Assembly: GCF_028657905.1 (NCBI RefSeq)
Contig: NZ_CP117780.1
Span: 372,001 to 436,000 of the forward strand
DNA: 64,000 bases
From: Burkholderia sp. FERM BP-3421
GTDB taxonomy: Bacteria; Pseudomonadota; Gammaproteobacteria; Burkholderiales; Burkholderiaceae
Reading direction: 5' to 3'
Positions 55,602 through 64,000 of this stretch are shown piece by piece (the stretch's first letter is position 1; each line of letters opens with the position of its first letter). The translations under genes and the position numbers were made by a program. Below the pieces are notes generated by a model, which did no database searches, was not told the origin of the DNA, and saw only the letters and a program-made list of their open reading frames with translations.

Positions 55602-57341
55602 TCAGGGCAGCAGCCGGTCCAGCAGCGGCGACGCGAAGATCCGCCCGGGGTCGTAGCGATCGAGCGTCGCGCGAGCGGCGTCCCAGCCGGCGGCGGCGGG
55701 CTGGCCCTCGCGATACAGGTTGGGAATCGTCGTCGTCAGCATCGCGTCGTCCCGCCACGCGCCGGTATCGGTGTAGGCCCAGCCTTTCGACCACTCGGGG
55801 CGCACGGTCGCGTAGGTCCCGGCGTAGTTGGCCAGCATCCATTGCTCGATCTCACGATAGAAGCGGTTCGCGCCCGGTGTGCCGGGCAACGTGAGGATGT
55901 CGAACCAGACGGCGGTGTCCCACTCGGGATGATCGGGGCGCGGCTTGAGCGCCGACAGCGGGGGGACGGTTGCGCCGCCGTCGGCCGGCTGATCGAGGCC
56001 GGTCACGCGGATCTCGACGGGGCCGTTCATGGGATAGGCGCCGCGTGCGCGGCAGGCGTCGACCCGGCCCTGGTAGAACTGCACGAACTCGTGGATCGCG
56101 CGTTGCACGTCGGCGCGCCGCACCAGCACGGCGTAGCCGTTCGCGGTGACGCGCAGCGTCGTCGGTCGGACGTATTGCAGCACGGTGCGCGACCAGCCCC
56201 AGAGGTCGGCGCTCGCGGTCGCGAACAGTCCGGCCGCCGTGATCGCGAGCTGAGTCTGGCCGAACAGCGGCGTCAGCACGCCTTCGCCGGCGATGACGAT
56301 GCGCGCGATCAGGTTGGCCAGCTCGGGCGGGATCGAATCGGAGAACGGATAGTTGTACGGCTGGGTGACCGCGCGCGACAGCAGCGGCCGGTTGGGCGAC
56401 ACGCTCCAGACCTTGAGCCACGGAAATATCGTGAACGGATACCAGATCGCTTCCACGCGGCCTGCCTGATCGAGGAACGAGGCCATGCTGCGGCCGGCCG
56501 CATCCGGCGCGCCGAACAGTTCGGACACCGCGATATTGATATGGCTCTGGCAGCGCAGGCGCTGGTTCGGCCCGACGACGAGCGTGGCCTCCACGACGAA
56601 GGCGCGGCCGAGATGCGCGAGGAAGGGGCCGCAGTCCGGATCGCCGCGCTCGAACGTGCGCAGGGCATAGCGCTGCGAGCCGGGATCGAACACCACCGCG
56701 GTCAGCTTCTGCACGAGATTGCTGAGCGAGCCATAGGCCTGGCCCGGCGCGGGGTGTTCGCCGCCGGCCGGCACGGCGGTGCCGTGCGCGTCGATCGCCA
56801 GGGCGCCGCCGAGCGTGATGTCGCCGGGGGCGGGTACGGCGACGATGCCGAGCCCATACGGCTCGAGCGCGGCGAGCAGCGCTTCGAGCGAGATGCCGGT
56901 CTGAGCGGTGACGCGGGCCGGCTGCGTCGAGGTGTCGATCGAGACCGCGGTGAGCGCGCGGGTCGTGTCGAGCAGCACGACTTGCGCGGGCGCGACGTCC
57001 GCGGCGAGCGTCAGCGGCGACCAGTTGTGCAGGTGGCCGCGCGGTCGGATCCGGTAGCCGTTGGCGTAGGCCCAGTTGGCGACCTCCACCACCTCGGCGG
57101 GGCTGCGCGGCGCGGCGGTCCAGACGTCCGGGATCGTGATTTCGCCGCTCCAGTTCTGGAACGCCTGCTGGTACAGCGCGATGTCGGGCGGGAAGTTCGG
57201 CGGCGCGGACGAGGCGGGTTGCGTGCGGGCCGAGTGGGCGAGCGGTGTCCATCCGCCGATGACGCCGGCCGCGGCGAGTCGCGCGAGATCGGTCAGAAAG
57301 GCGCGCCTCGGCGCGTGGTCTCCTTGAGCATCCTCATTCAT
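55602..57341 (-). CDS. Exported FAD oxidase, type II cholesterol-oxidase-like (VAO family)
   Basis: A 579-residue flavoprotein. A Tat-like leader (RRAFLTDLARLAAAGVIGGW) precedes the FAD-binding domain with AAPRSPAEVVEVANWAYANG and RIRPRGHLHNWSPLTLAADV, where the first histidine matches the covalent FAD attachment of type II cholesterol oxidase. GLGIVAVPAPGDITLGGALA is the VAO PP-binding loop. The C-terminal cholesterol-oxidase substrate domain follows (YNYPFSDSIPPELANLIARI). Burkholderia strains are a known source of such enzymes. The expected reaction is oxidation of 3-beta-hydroxysterol with O2 to 4-en-3-one and H2O2. Confidence 0.85.
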   Translation of the reverse strand: MNEDAQGDHAPRRAFLTDLARLAAAGVIGGWTPLAHSARTQPASSAPPNFPPDIALYQQAFQNWSGEITIPDVWTAAPRSPAEVVEVANWAYANGYRIRPRGHLHNWSPLTLAADVAPAQVVLLDTTRALTAVSIDTSTQPARVTAQTGISLEALLAALEPYGLGIVAVPAPGDITLGGALAIDAHGTAVPAGGEHPAPGQAYGSLSNLVQKLTAVVFDPGSQRYALRTFERGDPDCGPFLAHLGRAFVVEATLVVGPNQRLRCQSHINIAVSELFGAPDAAGRSMASFLDQAGRVEAIWYPFTIFPWLKVWSVSPNRPLLSRAVTQPYNYPFSDSIPPELANLIARIVIAGEGVLTPLFGQTQLAITAAGLFATASADLWGWSRTVLQYVRPTTLRVTANGYAVLVRRADVQRAIHEFVQFYQGRVDACRARGAYPMNGPVEIRVTGLDQPADGGATVPPLSALKPRPDHPEWDTAVWFDILTLPGTPGANRFYREIEQWMLANYAGTYATVRPEWSKGWAYTDTGAWRDDAMLTTTIPNLYREGQPAAAGWDAARATLDRYDPGRIFASPLLDRLLP

Positions 57342-57745
57342 CGCAAGCTCCGGTCAAGTTGAATTGAATTCTGATAACGGAAGCGTTAATAACGAATCGA
57401 TTCGATGATGAAAAGCGGATAAGGGAAGAACATCGTTGGTATGCGCGCGGCGAGGGCGGAGCGGCGTTTTCGTCTCCTGAGCGCGGTCCGCCCATGAAGA
57501 TATTAGGTCGATTTATGGTGGGTGATTTTGCGGTGAAATTAAAATAAGAAAATTAGCCTTCCTGTGAATTGCCAAGGTGGATATTCGGCGGAATTATTCA
57601 GGAATGCGGAGCCGAGCGGCGGGGCGCTGCGTTTTCACGGGGCGCGCTCGGGATCCGGTTCAGGCGCTGACCGATCCTCCGGCTCGCGACCTGCATCCCC
57701 GGGTTGCGTGACCGCGCCGGGATGGAGGCGCGGGTGGGCCTATGT
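57342..57745. other. Gene-free divergent region
   Basis: About 400 bases, AT-rich directly upstream of the oxidase (57355-57420) and around 57495-57560. It contains promoters for the oxidase and the membrane-protein operon. No gene supported. Confidence 0.4.
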
Positions 57746-57764
57746 CCAGGCTAAGTTTGCCTGG
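57746..57764. promoter_or_regulatory. Short inverted repeat before the membrane-protein operon
   Basis: CCAGGC-TAAGTTT-GCCTGG, perfect six-base arms 42 bases before the ATG at 57807. Position fits an operator for the two-component system encoded downstream. Function is inference. Confidence 0.4.
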
Positions 57765-57806
57765 GCAGACTGACGGTCATCCCCTTCGCATCGGTATGAC
57801 TACAGC

Positions 57807-58589
57807 ATGAACACACGGCCCGCACCCAACACACGCGACTGGCTCAACAAGGTTCCCGACGTCACGCTTGCGTTCTGGATCGTCAAGATCATGTCCACCA
57901 CCGTGGGCGAAACGGGCGCCGACTTCCTGGCGGTCAATGCCGGCTGGGGTCAGGGAATGACCCGCGCGGTCATGGCCGGCCTGCTCGCGGCCACCTTGAT
58001 CGCGCAGTTGCGCGTCCGCCGCTACACCCCCTGGATTTACTGGCTGACGGTCGTGCTGGTCAGCGTGGTCGGCACGCAGATCACCGACTGGCTGACCGAC
58101 GGCCTGGGAGTCAGCCTGTACGCCAGTACGTCCGTTTTCGCGGCGGGGCTCGCCGCGATCTTCTTCGCCTGGCATCGGGTCGAACGCACGCTGTCCATCC
58201 ATGACATCGTGACGCGCAGACGCGAGCTGTTTTACTGGTCGGCCGTCCTGTGCACGTTCGCGCTGGGCACGGCCGCCGGCGATCTGGCGACCGAGGCGCT
58301 GGGCCTGGGCTTTATCCGGGGCGCGTTCGCCTTCGGTGCGTCGATCGGCGCGACCTGCGTCGCCTGGCGCATGGGTGGCAACGCCGTGCTCACGTTCTGG
58401 ATCGGCTACATCCTGACCCGCCCGTTCGGCGCCGCGCTGGGCGACTGGCTGACGCAGGCCAGGACCTACGGCGGCCTCGGCATGGGGGCCATGTGGACCA
58501 GCGCCCTGTTCCTCGGGGTGATCCTCACGGCGGTGGCGGCGGCTCAGTTCGGGATGAGGACGAACCGATCCGCCCGAACCGCCGAATAA
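57807..58589 (+). CDS. COG4705-type repeat-built membrane protein, copy 1
   Basis: A 260-residue polytopic protein of about eight helices built from four similar units, each pairing an aromatic-W segment with a TxxG(D/E) motif: KVPDVTLAFWIVKIMSTTVG-ETGAD, WIYWLTVVLVSVVGTQITD, LFYWSAVLCTFALGTAAGD and FWIGYILTRPFGAALGDWL. The family is known only as uncharacterised membrane-anchored proteins. It heads an apparent operon: lipoprotein, paralogue, response regulator and kinase. The regularly placed acidic residues in membrane suggest ion or metal transport, but I would not assign it. Confidence 0.8.
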   Translation: MNTRPAPNTRDWLNKVPDVTLAFWIVKIMSTTVGETGADFLAVNAGWGQGMTRAVMAGLLAATLIAQLRVRRYTPWIYWLTVVLVSVVGTQITDWLTDGLGVSLYASTSVFAAGLAAIFFAWHRVERTLSIHDIVTRRRELFYWSAVLCTFALGTAAGDLATEALGLGFIRGAFAFGASIGATCVAWRMGGNAVLTFWIGYILTRPFGAALGDWLTQARTYGGLGMGAMWTSALFLGVILTAVAAAQFGMRTNRSARTAE

Positions 58590-58617
58590 CCGTCTTTCCA
58601 CTTCTCAAGGAGAACAC

Positions 58618-59073
58618 ATGTTCAATCGATACGCGTTTGTCCGACCCGTCGCCGCCGTGTCGGCCATCTTGCTTCTGGCCGTGGCGGCCGGATGTTCCAA
58701 ATCCGCCGACCCGGAGCGCGCGAGCGTCGGGCCCGCTGACGCCGCGCACGCCAACGCGGCTCCGCAGGCCGTGGCGGCGGCCTCCAGGCTCGGCGACCTG
58801 TCGGCGTTCCGCGGCATTGCCGCCGACGTGGCCGTCATCGTGGACAAGGGCGATCTGCCCGCGGCCAGGACCCGCATCAAGGATCTGGAAGTCTCCTGGG
58901 ATTCAGCCGAGGCGGGTTTGAAACCGCGGGCGGCCGACGATTGGCATGTGCTCGACAAGGCCATCGACCGGGCGTTGTCGGCGCTGCGCGCCGACGCGCC
59001 GGGCCAGGCCGACTGCAAGGCGGCGATGGCCAATTTGCTGAAGACCTTCGACGCCTTCCAAGGCAAGGCCTGA
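58618..59073 (+). CDS. Small predicted lipoprotein
   Basis: A 151-residue protein with a lipoprotein signal (AAVSAILLLAVAAGCSKS, lipidated Cys26). The mature part is an Ala-rich linker and a helical domain (GIAADVAVIVDKGDLPAART, IKDLEVSWDSAEAGLKPRAA, WHVLDKAIDRALSALRAD). It lies between the two membrane-protein paralogues, 28 bases after the first and 16 before the second. It may be a periplasmic partner or sensor accessory. No family recognised. Confidence 0.82.
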   Translation: MFNRYAFVRPVAAVSAILLLAVAAGCSKSADPERASVGPADAAHANAAPQAVAAASRLGDLSAFRGIAADVAVIVDKGDLPAARTRIKDLEVSWDSAEAGLKPRAADDWHVLDKAIDRALSALRADAPGQADCKAAMANLLKTFDAFQGKA

Positions 59074-59089
59074 CCCGCGAGCGCACCCG

Positions 59090-59848
59090 ATGAAAACGTC
59101 TACTGAACACGCGCTGGTCAAGGTCCCCGAGACCACGCTGGGATTCTGGCTGATCAAGATCGCGGCCACCACGCTCGGCGAAACCGGCGGCGATGCCGTT
59201 TCGATGTCCATGCATCTCGGCTATCTGGTCGCCACCGGCATCTTCGCGGCGATCTTCCTGGTCGTCGTCGTCGCGCAGGTCAAGGCCAAAAGGTTCCATC
59301 CATTGCTGTACTGGGCCGCCATCATCGCGACGACCACCGTCGGCACGACGCTGGCCGATTTTGCGGATCGCTCGCTGGGAATCGGGTACGCTGGCGGTTC
59401 GAGCCTGCTGCTGGCCTTGCTGCTCGGCTCGCTCCTGGTCTGGCATCGCACCCTCGGTTCCGTGTCCGCGAGCACCACCCACTCGCCCAAGGCGGAAGCC
59501 TTCTACTGGCTGACCATCGTGTTCTCCCAGACGCTGGGCACGGCGCTGGGCGACTGGACCGCCGATACGGCGGGCCTGGGCTACACGGGCGCGGCCGCCG
59601 TGTTCAGCGGCTTGCTCGCCCTGGTCGCGGCCGCCTACTACCGGACCGGCGTGTCCCGTACGCTGCTGTTCTGGGCGGCGTTCATTCTGACCCGCCCGCT
59701 GGGCGCGGCGGTCGGCGACTTCCTGGACAAACCGTCGAGCGCGGGCGGTCTGGCCTTGAGCCGTTATTCGGCGTCGGCTGCGTTGTTCGCCTTCATGCTG
59801 ACGGCGATCCTGTTCTTCAAGCAGCGCGCAGCCAGGACGACACATTGA
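59090..59848 (+). CDS. COG4705-type repeat-built membrane protein, copy 2
   Basis: A 252-residue paralogue of the protein at 57807, with the same fourfold layout: KVPETTLGFWLIKIAATTLG-ETGGD, LYWAAIIATTTVGTTLADFAD, FYWLTIVFSQTLGTALGDWT and LLFWAAFILTRPLGAAVGDFL. It is clearly related but not near-identical, so the duplication is old and the two may form a heteromer. 22 bases before the response regulator. Confidence 0.82.
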   Translation: MKTSTEHALVKVPETTLGFWLIKIAATTLGETGGDAVSMSMHLGYLVATGIFAAIFLVVVVAQVKAKRFHPLLYWAAIIATTTVGTTLADFADRSLGIGYAGGSSLLLALLLGSLLVWHRTLGSVSASTTHSPKAEAFYWLTIVFSQTLGTALGDWTADTAGLGYTGAAAVFSGLLALVAAAYYRTGVSRTLLFWAAFILTRPLGAAVGDFLDKPSSAGGLALSRYSASAALFAFMLTAILFFKQRAARTTH

Positions 59849-59870
59849 CCGACGATTGAAGGGAGTGGGA

Positions 59871-60536
59871 ATGCGGGTATTGCTCGTCGAAGACGATCCC
59901 ATGATCGGGGACGCGATCCAGGGCGCGTTGAAGGATGCGTCCTACGCGGTGGACTGGGTCAAGAACGGACGGACTGCGCTCACGACATTGGGCTGCCAGC
60001 ACTATGACCTGGTGCTGCTCGACCTGGGCTTGCCCGGCAAAGACGGGCTGGACGTGCTCGCGAGCCTCCGCGCCAGGGACGATCCGGTTCCCCTCCTCAT
60101 CATCACGGCGCGCGATGGCCTCGATGATCTGCTCCGCGGCCTGGACGGCGGGGCCGACGACTATGTCGCCAAGCCCTTCCAGATGGCGGCGCTGCTGGCC
60201 CGGATGCGCGCCGTCCTGCGGCGCAGGGGCGGCAAGGCCGCGCCCGTCCTCGGCAACGGCGTGGTGTCGCTCGATCCGGTCACCAAGGAGGCCAGCGTCG
60301 ACGGCGGATCCCCGGTACAACTGTCCAACCGCGAGTTTTCACTGCTGCGGGCCTTGCTGGTTCGGCCGGGCGCCATTCTCTCGCGCAGCGAACTGGAGGA
60401 TCGCATCTACAGCTGGGGGGAAGAAGTCGAAAGCAATGCCGTCGAGTTCCTGATCCATGCGCTGCGGCGCAAGCTCGGCAGCGCGGTCATCAAGAACGTC
60501 AGGGGGCTGGGATGGATGGTTTCAAAAGACGCTTGA
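59871..60536 (+). CDS. OmpR-family response regulator
   Basis: A 221-residue regulator starting MRVLLVEDDPMIGDAIQGAL (ribosome site GGGAGTGGGA). Receiver with LVLLDLGLPGKDGLDVL (phosphoacceptor), IITARD and DDYVAKPF. OmpR/PhoB winged helix at the C-terminus (VQLSNREFSLLRALLVRPGA, FLIHALRRKLGSAVIKNVRG). Resembles the QseB/TctD group. It overlaps the kinase gene by 25 bases and probably autoregulates the operon starting at 57807. Confidence 0.9.
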   Translation: MRVLLVEDDPMIGDAIQGALKDASYAVDWVKNGRTALTTLGCQHYDLVLLDLGLPGKDGLDVLASLRARDDPVPLLIITARDGLDDLLRGLDGGADDYVAKPFQMAALLARMRAVLRRRGGKAAPVLGNGVVSLDPVTKEASVDGGSPVQLSNREFSLLRALLVRPGAILSRSELEDRIYSWGEEVESNAVEFLIHALRRKLGSAVIKNVRGLGWMVSKDA

Positions 60537-61900
60537 ACGAGTCGGTTCAACTCAAGCTGTCCGTTACCCTGTCGCTGGCGATTCTCGTGATGGCCATCGT
60601 CGCGGGCGCATTCTCGTTCCTGTCTGCCTTCGACGAGGCGCACGAGCTGCAGGATGACGTTCTGCGCCAGGTGGCGCAGCTCATGGATCAGCAGCGTTTG
60701 TCGCCGACGCCTTCGCCGAGCGGGGGGCGTCTCGCGGATGCCGATGAGGAATCGCGCGTGATCGTTCAGCGCCTGGGCGGGGCCCAACCCTCGCCGGTCG
60801 ACGTGGATTCGGGAGGCATCCTGCCGCTGCCCGCCACGCTGTCCGACGGATTGCAGACGCTGGAGGTCGGCGGCGAGACATTCCGCGTCCTGGTGAAGAC
60901 CACGGCCGCCGGCGAACGCATCGCCGTGGCGCAGGAGGCGGGCTTCCGCAATGAAATCGCCCGCGAGGGCGCGCTGCGCACGGTGATGCCTTTCCTGGTG
61001 CTCGTGCCGGTGTTGCTGCTGATCGTCGCCGATCTGGTGCGCAAGATGTTTCGGCCCATCGCCGCCCTCTCCAGGGAAATCGACCAGCGCGCCGAGCAGG
61101 AACTGCACCCCGTCGCAGATCGGCATCTTCCGGTCGAGGTGCGGCCTTTCGCCGTGGCGATCAATCGCCTGCTCGCCCGCGTCGGCCAGTCCATGACGTC
61201 CCAGCGCCGTTTCGTGGCGGACGCGGCGCACGAGCTGCGCTCGCCGTTGACGGCGCTTTCGCTGCAGGCGGAACGGCTGGCGCAAACGGAGATGTCCGGT
61301 CCGGCGCGCGAACGGTTGACGGCGCTGCGCCAAGGGATCGAGCGTGGCCGAAACCTGCTGGATCAACTCCTGACCTTGGCCAGGGCGCAGTCGGCTGCCG
61401 ACGCGCCGGAATCGCCGGTATCTGTCCAAGGCGTCTACCGCCGTGTGCTGGAGGACCTCATGCCGCTGGCCGAGGCCAGGCGCATCGACATCGGCGTCGA
61501 AGGCACGCAGGATGACGAAGTGTGGGTCAGCGAGCTGGACCTGATCGCCGTGGTCAAGAACTTGATCGACAACGCCATTCGCTACACGCCGGAAGGCGGG
61601 CGGGTCGATCTTTCCGTGGGGGCGTTGGACGGGAAGGTCGAAGTGCGCGTCACGGACAACGGGCCGGGCATCCCGTCAGCCGAGCGGGCCCGGGTTTTCG
61701 ATCCGTTCTACCGCACACTGGGCAGTGAACAGATGGGATCGGGTTTGGGGCTCTCCATCGTCCAGACGATTGTCGATCGCGTCGGCGCGGAGATCCGCCT
61801 TGATTTCGCGGACCCGGCGAAGCAAACCGGCTTGAGCGTCACCGTTCTCTTTCCCATGAGCGCCCCGCCTCCCGCAACGGCTTCGCAGGGGCGCGGTTAA
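60512..61900 (+). CDS. Sensor histidine kinase (TctE/QseC-like)
   Basis: A 462-residue kinase. First helix VTLSLAILVMAIVAGAFSFL, a periplasmic domain of about 125 residues, second helix MPFLVLVPVLLLIVADLV, HAMP-like region FRPIAALSREIDQRAEQE, H-box RFVADAAHELRSPLTALSLQ, N-box NLIDNAIRYTPEGG, G1 VTDNGPGIPSAE and G2 GSGLGLSIVQTIVDRVG. All catalytic motifs are intact. Partner of the regulator at 59871. Signal unknown. Confidence 0.9.
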   Translation: MDGFKRRLNESVQLKLSVTLSLAILVMAIVAGAFSFLSAFDEAHELQDDVLRQVAQLMDQQRLSPTPSPSGGRLADADEESRVIVQRLGGAQPSPVDVDSGGILPLPATLSDGLQTLEVGGETFRVLVKTTAAGERIAVAQEAGFRNEIAREGALRTVMPFLVLVPVLLLIVADLVRKMFRPIAALSREIDQRAEQELHPVADRHLPVEVRPFAVAINRLLARVGQSMTSQRRFVADAAHELRSPLTALSLQAERLAQTEMSGPARERLTALRQGIERGRNLLDQLLTLARAQSAADAPESPVSVQGVYRRVLEDLMPLAEARRIDIGVEGTQDDEVWVSELDLIAVVKNLIDNAIRYTPEGGRVDLSVGALDGKVEVRVTDNGPGIPSAERARVFDPFYRTLGSEQMGSGLGLSIVQTIVDRVGAEIRLDFADPAKQTGLSVTVLFPMSAPPPATASQGRG

Positions 61901-62314
61901 GCGCTGCGGGCCGGTGAGGCCCGAGCGACGCAGGTCCGTCGCGAATCGCCCGGGCGTCGTCGTCCGGATGCGGGGCCTCGCCGGCGGGCGCGTTGGCTAG
62001 CGGGTCGGCCTCGTCGTCGCGATCCGTATTTTCCCTGTGTGCACCGGCGAGCCCCGATGGCAGGGCGTGCGCCTGTCCGCGGTGACGCGCGGATGCGACG
62101 GCCTCGCACGCCCTCGATCGCGATCTGGACACGGCATTTAACGTCCTGTACCGTTCCGCAAAATTCGCGTCGGAACGTCGCCGCGCGTGCCGTGCGGTGA
62201 CGGAAATCGGCGCATGCCGACTGCGTGGGTCGCGCGCGATGCGCCGCGACGAACCGGATGCCGCCGCGAGCCGTGCCGCCGCGCGGCGCGATGTCATTCG
62301 CGGGAAGGGGGGCG
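61901..62314. other. Gene-free stretch
   Basis: About 410 bases between the kinase and the LysR gene. No coding character on either strand. It presumably contains the LysR promoter. GGGAAGGGGGG before 62315 serves as ribosome site. Confidence 0.35.
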
Positions 62315-63256
62315 ATGGATACGCTACAGATGATGCGCATTTTTGTCCGCGTCGCCGAGGAGGGCAGCTTCACGCATGCCGCCCAACGGCTGGACATCAC
62401 GACCGCCTTTGCGTCGCGCTCGGTGGCGCAGCTGGAGACGCACCTGCGCACGCGCCTGCTCAATCGCAGCACGCGCCGGGTGGCGCTGACCCAGGCGGGC
62501 CAGCGCTATCTCGAACGCTGCGTGCAGATTCTTGGGTATATCGACGAAGCCGAGTCGGAGGCGGCCGATGCGCAGGCGAGCCCGTCCGGCCGGCTGCGCG
62601 TGCATGCGACGACGAGCTTCGGGCAGGCCTACGTGGTGCCCGCGATCGTGCGCTATCGGACGCTCCACCCGAGCGTGATGGTCGAGCTGACGTTGTCGCA
62701 GCATTTTCCCGATCTGCTCGACGAGGGCTACGACGTGTCGCTGCAGTTGAGCGCGAATGAACTGCCCGATTCGGGGCTCGTGTCGCAGCGGCTCGGCACC
62801 GTGCACAGCGTGCTGTGCGCGTCGCCCGAGTATCTGCGCGCGCGCGGCGTACCGCAAAGCGTGACCGATCTGGCCGATCACGTGTGCCTGCAGATCGTCA
62901 CACCGGTGTTCCCGCCCGATCGCTGGCATCTGGACGGGCCCAACGGCCGCGAAACCCTGGCGCTGCCGTCGGCGGATTTCCAGGTCAACGTCGCGGACGC
63001 GCTCGGCGCCGCGCTGCGCGAAGGCATCGGCATCGGCTCGCTGCCGATGTCGACCGCGCTGCCCGCCCTGCGCAGCGGCGCGCTGGTGCGTGTGCTGCCC
63101 GACTATCGCCTGCAGCAGTTGACGGTGTATACCTTGTATCCGTCGCGCCAGTACCTCGATGCGAAGATCCGCACCTTCATCGATTTCCTGAGGGAATTCG
63201 TCCCGCAACTGCTGGCCGCCGACGAGGCGGCATTGGGTTCGGGCAGCCAGTCCTAA
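62315..63256 (+). CDS. LysR-family transcriptional regulator
   Basis: A 313-residue LysR protein starting MDTLQMMRIFVRVAEEGSFT. Helix-turn-helix HAAQRLDITTAFASRSVAQL and ETHLRTRLLNRSTRRVALTQ, then the effector domain (GRLRVHATTSFGQAYVVPAI, VELTLSQHFPDLLDEGYDVS, GIGIGSLPMS). It belongs to the DsdC/YhjC-like group that often acts alone. It lies 274 bases before an SsuA-like gene on the same strand, which it may regulate. Confidence 0.88.
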   Translation: MDTLQMMRIFVRVAEEGSFTHAAQRLDITTAFASRSVAQLETHLRTRLLNRSTRRVALTQAGQRYLERCVQILGYIDEAESEAADAQASPSGRLRVHATTSFGQAYVVPAIVRYRTLHPSVMVELTLSQHFPDLLDEGYDVSLQLSANELPDSGLVSQRLGTVHSVLCASPEYLRARGVPQSVTDLADHVCLQIVTPVFPPDRWHLDGPNGRETLALPSADFQVNVADALGAALREGIGIGSLPMSTALPALRSGALVRVLPDYRLQQLTVYTLYPSRQYLDAKIRTFIDFLREFVPQLLAADEAALGSGSQS

Positions 63257-63530
63257 GCGTTCCCGACCATTGGATGCGCGCCGTCGACGGCGCGTGCGCT
63301 TCGCGCTGCATGAGCGGCGGCGGCGCGCCTTTGCGCGGGTTATGCCTGTTCCTGCTTTGAATATCGTGCATCGTTGGTTCGATTGACGGACCACGCCCCA
63401 TAGAATCGTCCGGACACCCGTGCGTCGCGCGCGAGATGCGTGAATCCCATTCGCGCCTTGGCATTGCGCCGCGGGAGAACAAGGGGCCGTCAGCCGTCGC
63501 GCCCCGGCATGCCATGAGGACTGGAACGAC

Positions 63531-64000
63531 ATGACGGATACGATTTCGATGAAGCGACGCCGCTTCGTGGGCGCGGGTCTCGCCTGGAGCGCCGCGGTCG
63601 CGGCCGGGACTGCGCACGCGACGACCGATCCGCATACGCTGCGCATCGGCTACCAGAAAGGGCCGCTCAGCCTGCTGAAGGCGCGCGGCACCCTGGAGCG
63701 CAAGCTCGCGCCGCTCGGCGCGAAGGTGACGTGGACCGAGTTTCCCTCGGGGCCGCCGCAACTGGAGGCGCTGAATGCCGGGGCCATCGATTTCGGCGAC
63801 GTGGGCGAGGCGCCGCCGATTTTCGCGTTGGCGGCGGGCGCGCCGCTCGTCTATGGCGCGCAAGGCGTGGCGCGCCCTTCGTCCGAGGCGGTGGTCGTGC
63901 CGAAGACCTCGACCGTCAAGACCTTCGCGGGACTGCGCGGCAAGCGCATCGCGCTGACCAAAGGCTCGAACACGCATTTCCTGCTGGTGCGCCTGTTGCA
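63531..64000 (+). CDS. ssuA: Aliphatic sulfonate ABC transporter binding protein (partial)
   Basis: The first 156 codons of an exported binding protein cut by the window end. The leader is Tat-like (MKRRRFVGAGLAWSAAVAAG). Mature features of the SsuA/TauA/NMT1 fold: LRIGYQKGPLSLLKARGTLE, VTWTEFPSGPPQLEALNAGA, IDFGDVGEAPPIFALAAGAP and LRGKRIALTKGSNTHFLLVR. SsuA delivers alkanesulfonates for sulfur acquisition. The exact ligand is unproven. No ribosome site stands out, and MKRRR (63549) is an alternative start. Confidence 0.85.
   Translation, partial: MTDTISMKRRRFVGAGLAWSAAVAAGTAHATTDPHTLRIGYQKGPLSLLKARGTLERKLAPLGAKVTWTEFPSGPPQLEALNAGAIDFGDVGEAPPIFALAAGAPLVYGAQGVARPSSEAVVVPKTSTVKTFAGLRGKRIALTKGSNTHFLLVRLL

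Overview
The window is GC-rich (visibly about two-thirds G+C) and reads as Burkholderia sensu lato. It carries a parA-parB-repA module with degenerate iterons and centromere-like palindromes (30.4-35.9 kb). In Burkholderia that arrangement marks the origin of a secondary chromosome or large plasmid. The surrounding genes (zwf, cytochrome bd oxidase, formaldehyde detoxification, TRAP uptake, many LysR and two-component regulators) fit a second chromosome better than a small plasmid. Species is not assigned.

Layout. 1-264 is the tail of an unrecognised gene. 0.3-6.2 kb holds DctR/DctS and a DctPQM TRAP transporter. 6.3-9.9 kb has a citryl-CoA-lyase-like enzyme, a LysR regulator and an acyl-CoA synthetase. 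10.3-14.6 kb has a small hypothetical gene, a five-haem cytochrome c fusion and a secreted S1/P1 nuclease. 15.2-17.6 kb is a glutathione-dependent formaldehyde operon (frmR, adhC, fghA) with a long palindromic operator. 17.8-19.8 kb has YjbQ, a thioredoxin-like protein and a TPP riboswitch in front of an EamA permease.

Two regions look like specialised metabolism. At 22.5-27.5 kb, six tightly packed genes encode a Nudix hydrolase, a CMP-hydrolase-like enzyme, a thymidylate-synthase-like hydroxymethylase with an Asn-to-Asp switch, a methyltransferase, ThiD and a secreted thiaminase I. This set matches the logic of bacimethrin (2'-methoxythiamine antivitamin) biosynthesis. The thiaminase has an unusual cysteine-rich tail resembling an MVL-type lectin module. 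A methyltransferase/gamma-butyrobetaine-hydroxylase-like pair lies upstream on the other strand, and a Qnr-like pentapeptide protein lies downstream. At 36.2-46.8 kb, next to the replication origin, two convergent arms encode a PhyH dioxygenase, two ATP-grasp ligases, a DUF1611 protein, a malic-enzyme homologue, a LuxR-type regulator, an EPSP-synthase-like enzyme lacking several canonical catalytic residues, a haem-oxygenase-like diiron protein and an MFS exporter. I do not recognise this gene set as any described pathway, and it is the best candidate here for an undescribed system.

The right-hand part holds zwf (47.4 kb), cydAB (49.2-51.6 kb), a decayed MFS gene carrying about 20 copies of a hexanucleotide repeat and fused to another gene remnant beside an AT-rich tract (51.7-53.2 kb), a UbiD-family decarboxylase with MarR, a type II cholesterol-oxidase-like flavoprotein, a pair of repeat-built membrane proteins around a small lipoprotein with a two-component system (57.8-61.9 kb), a LysR regulator and the start of an SsuA-like binding protein cut by the window end.
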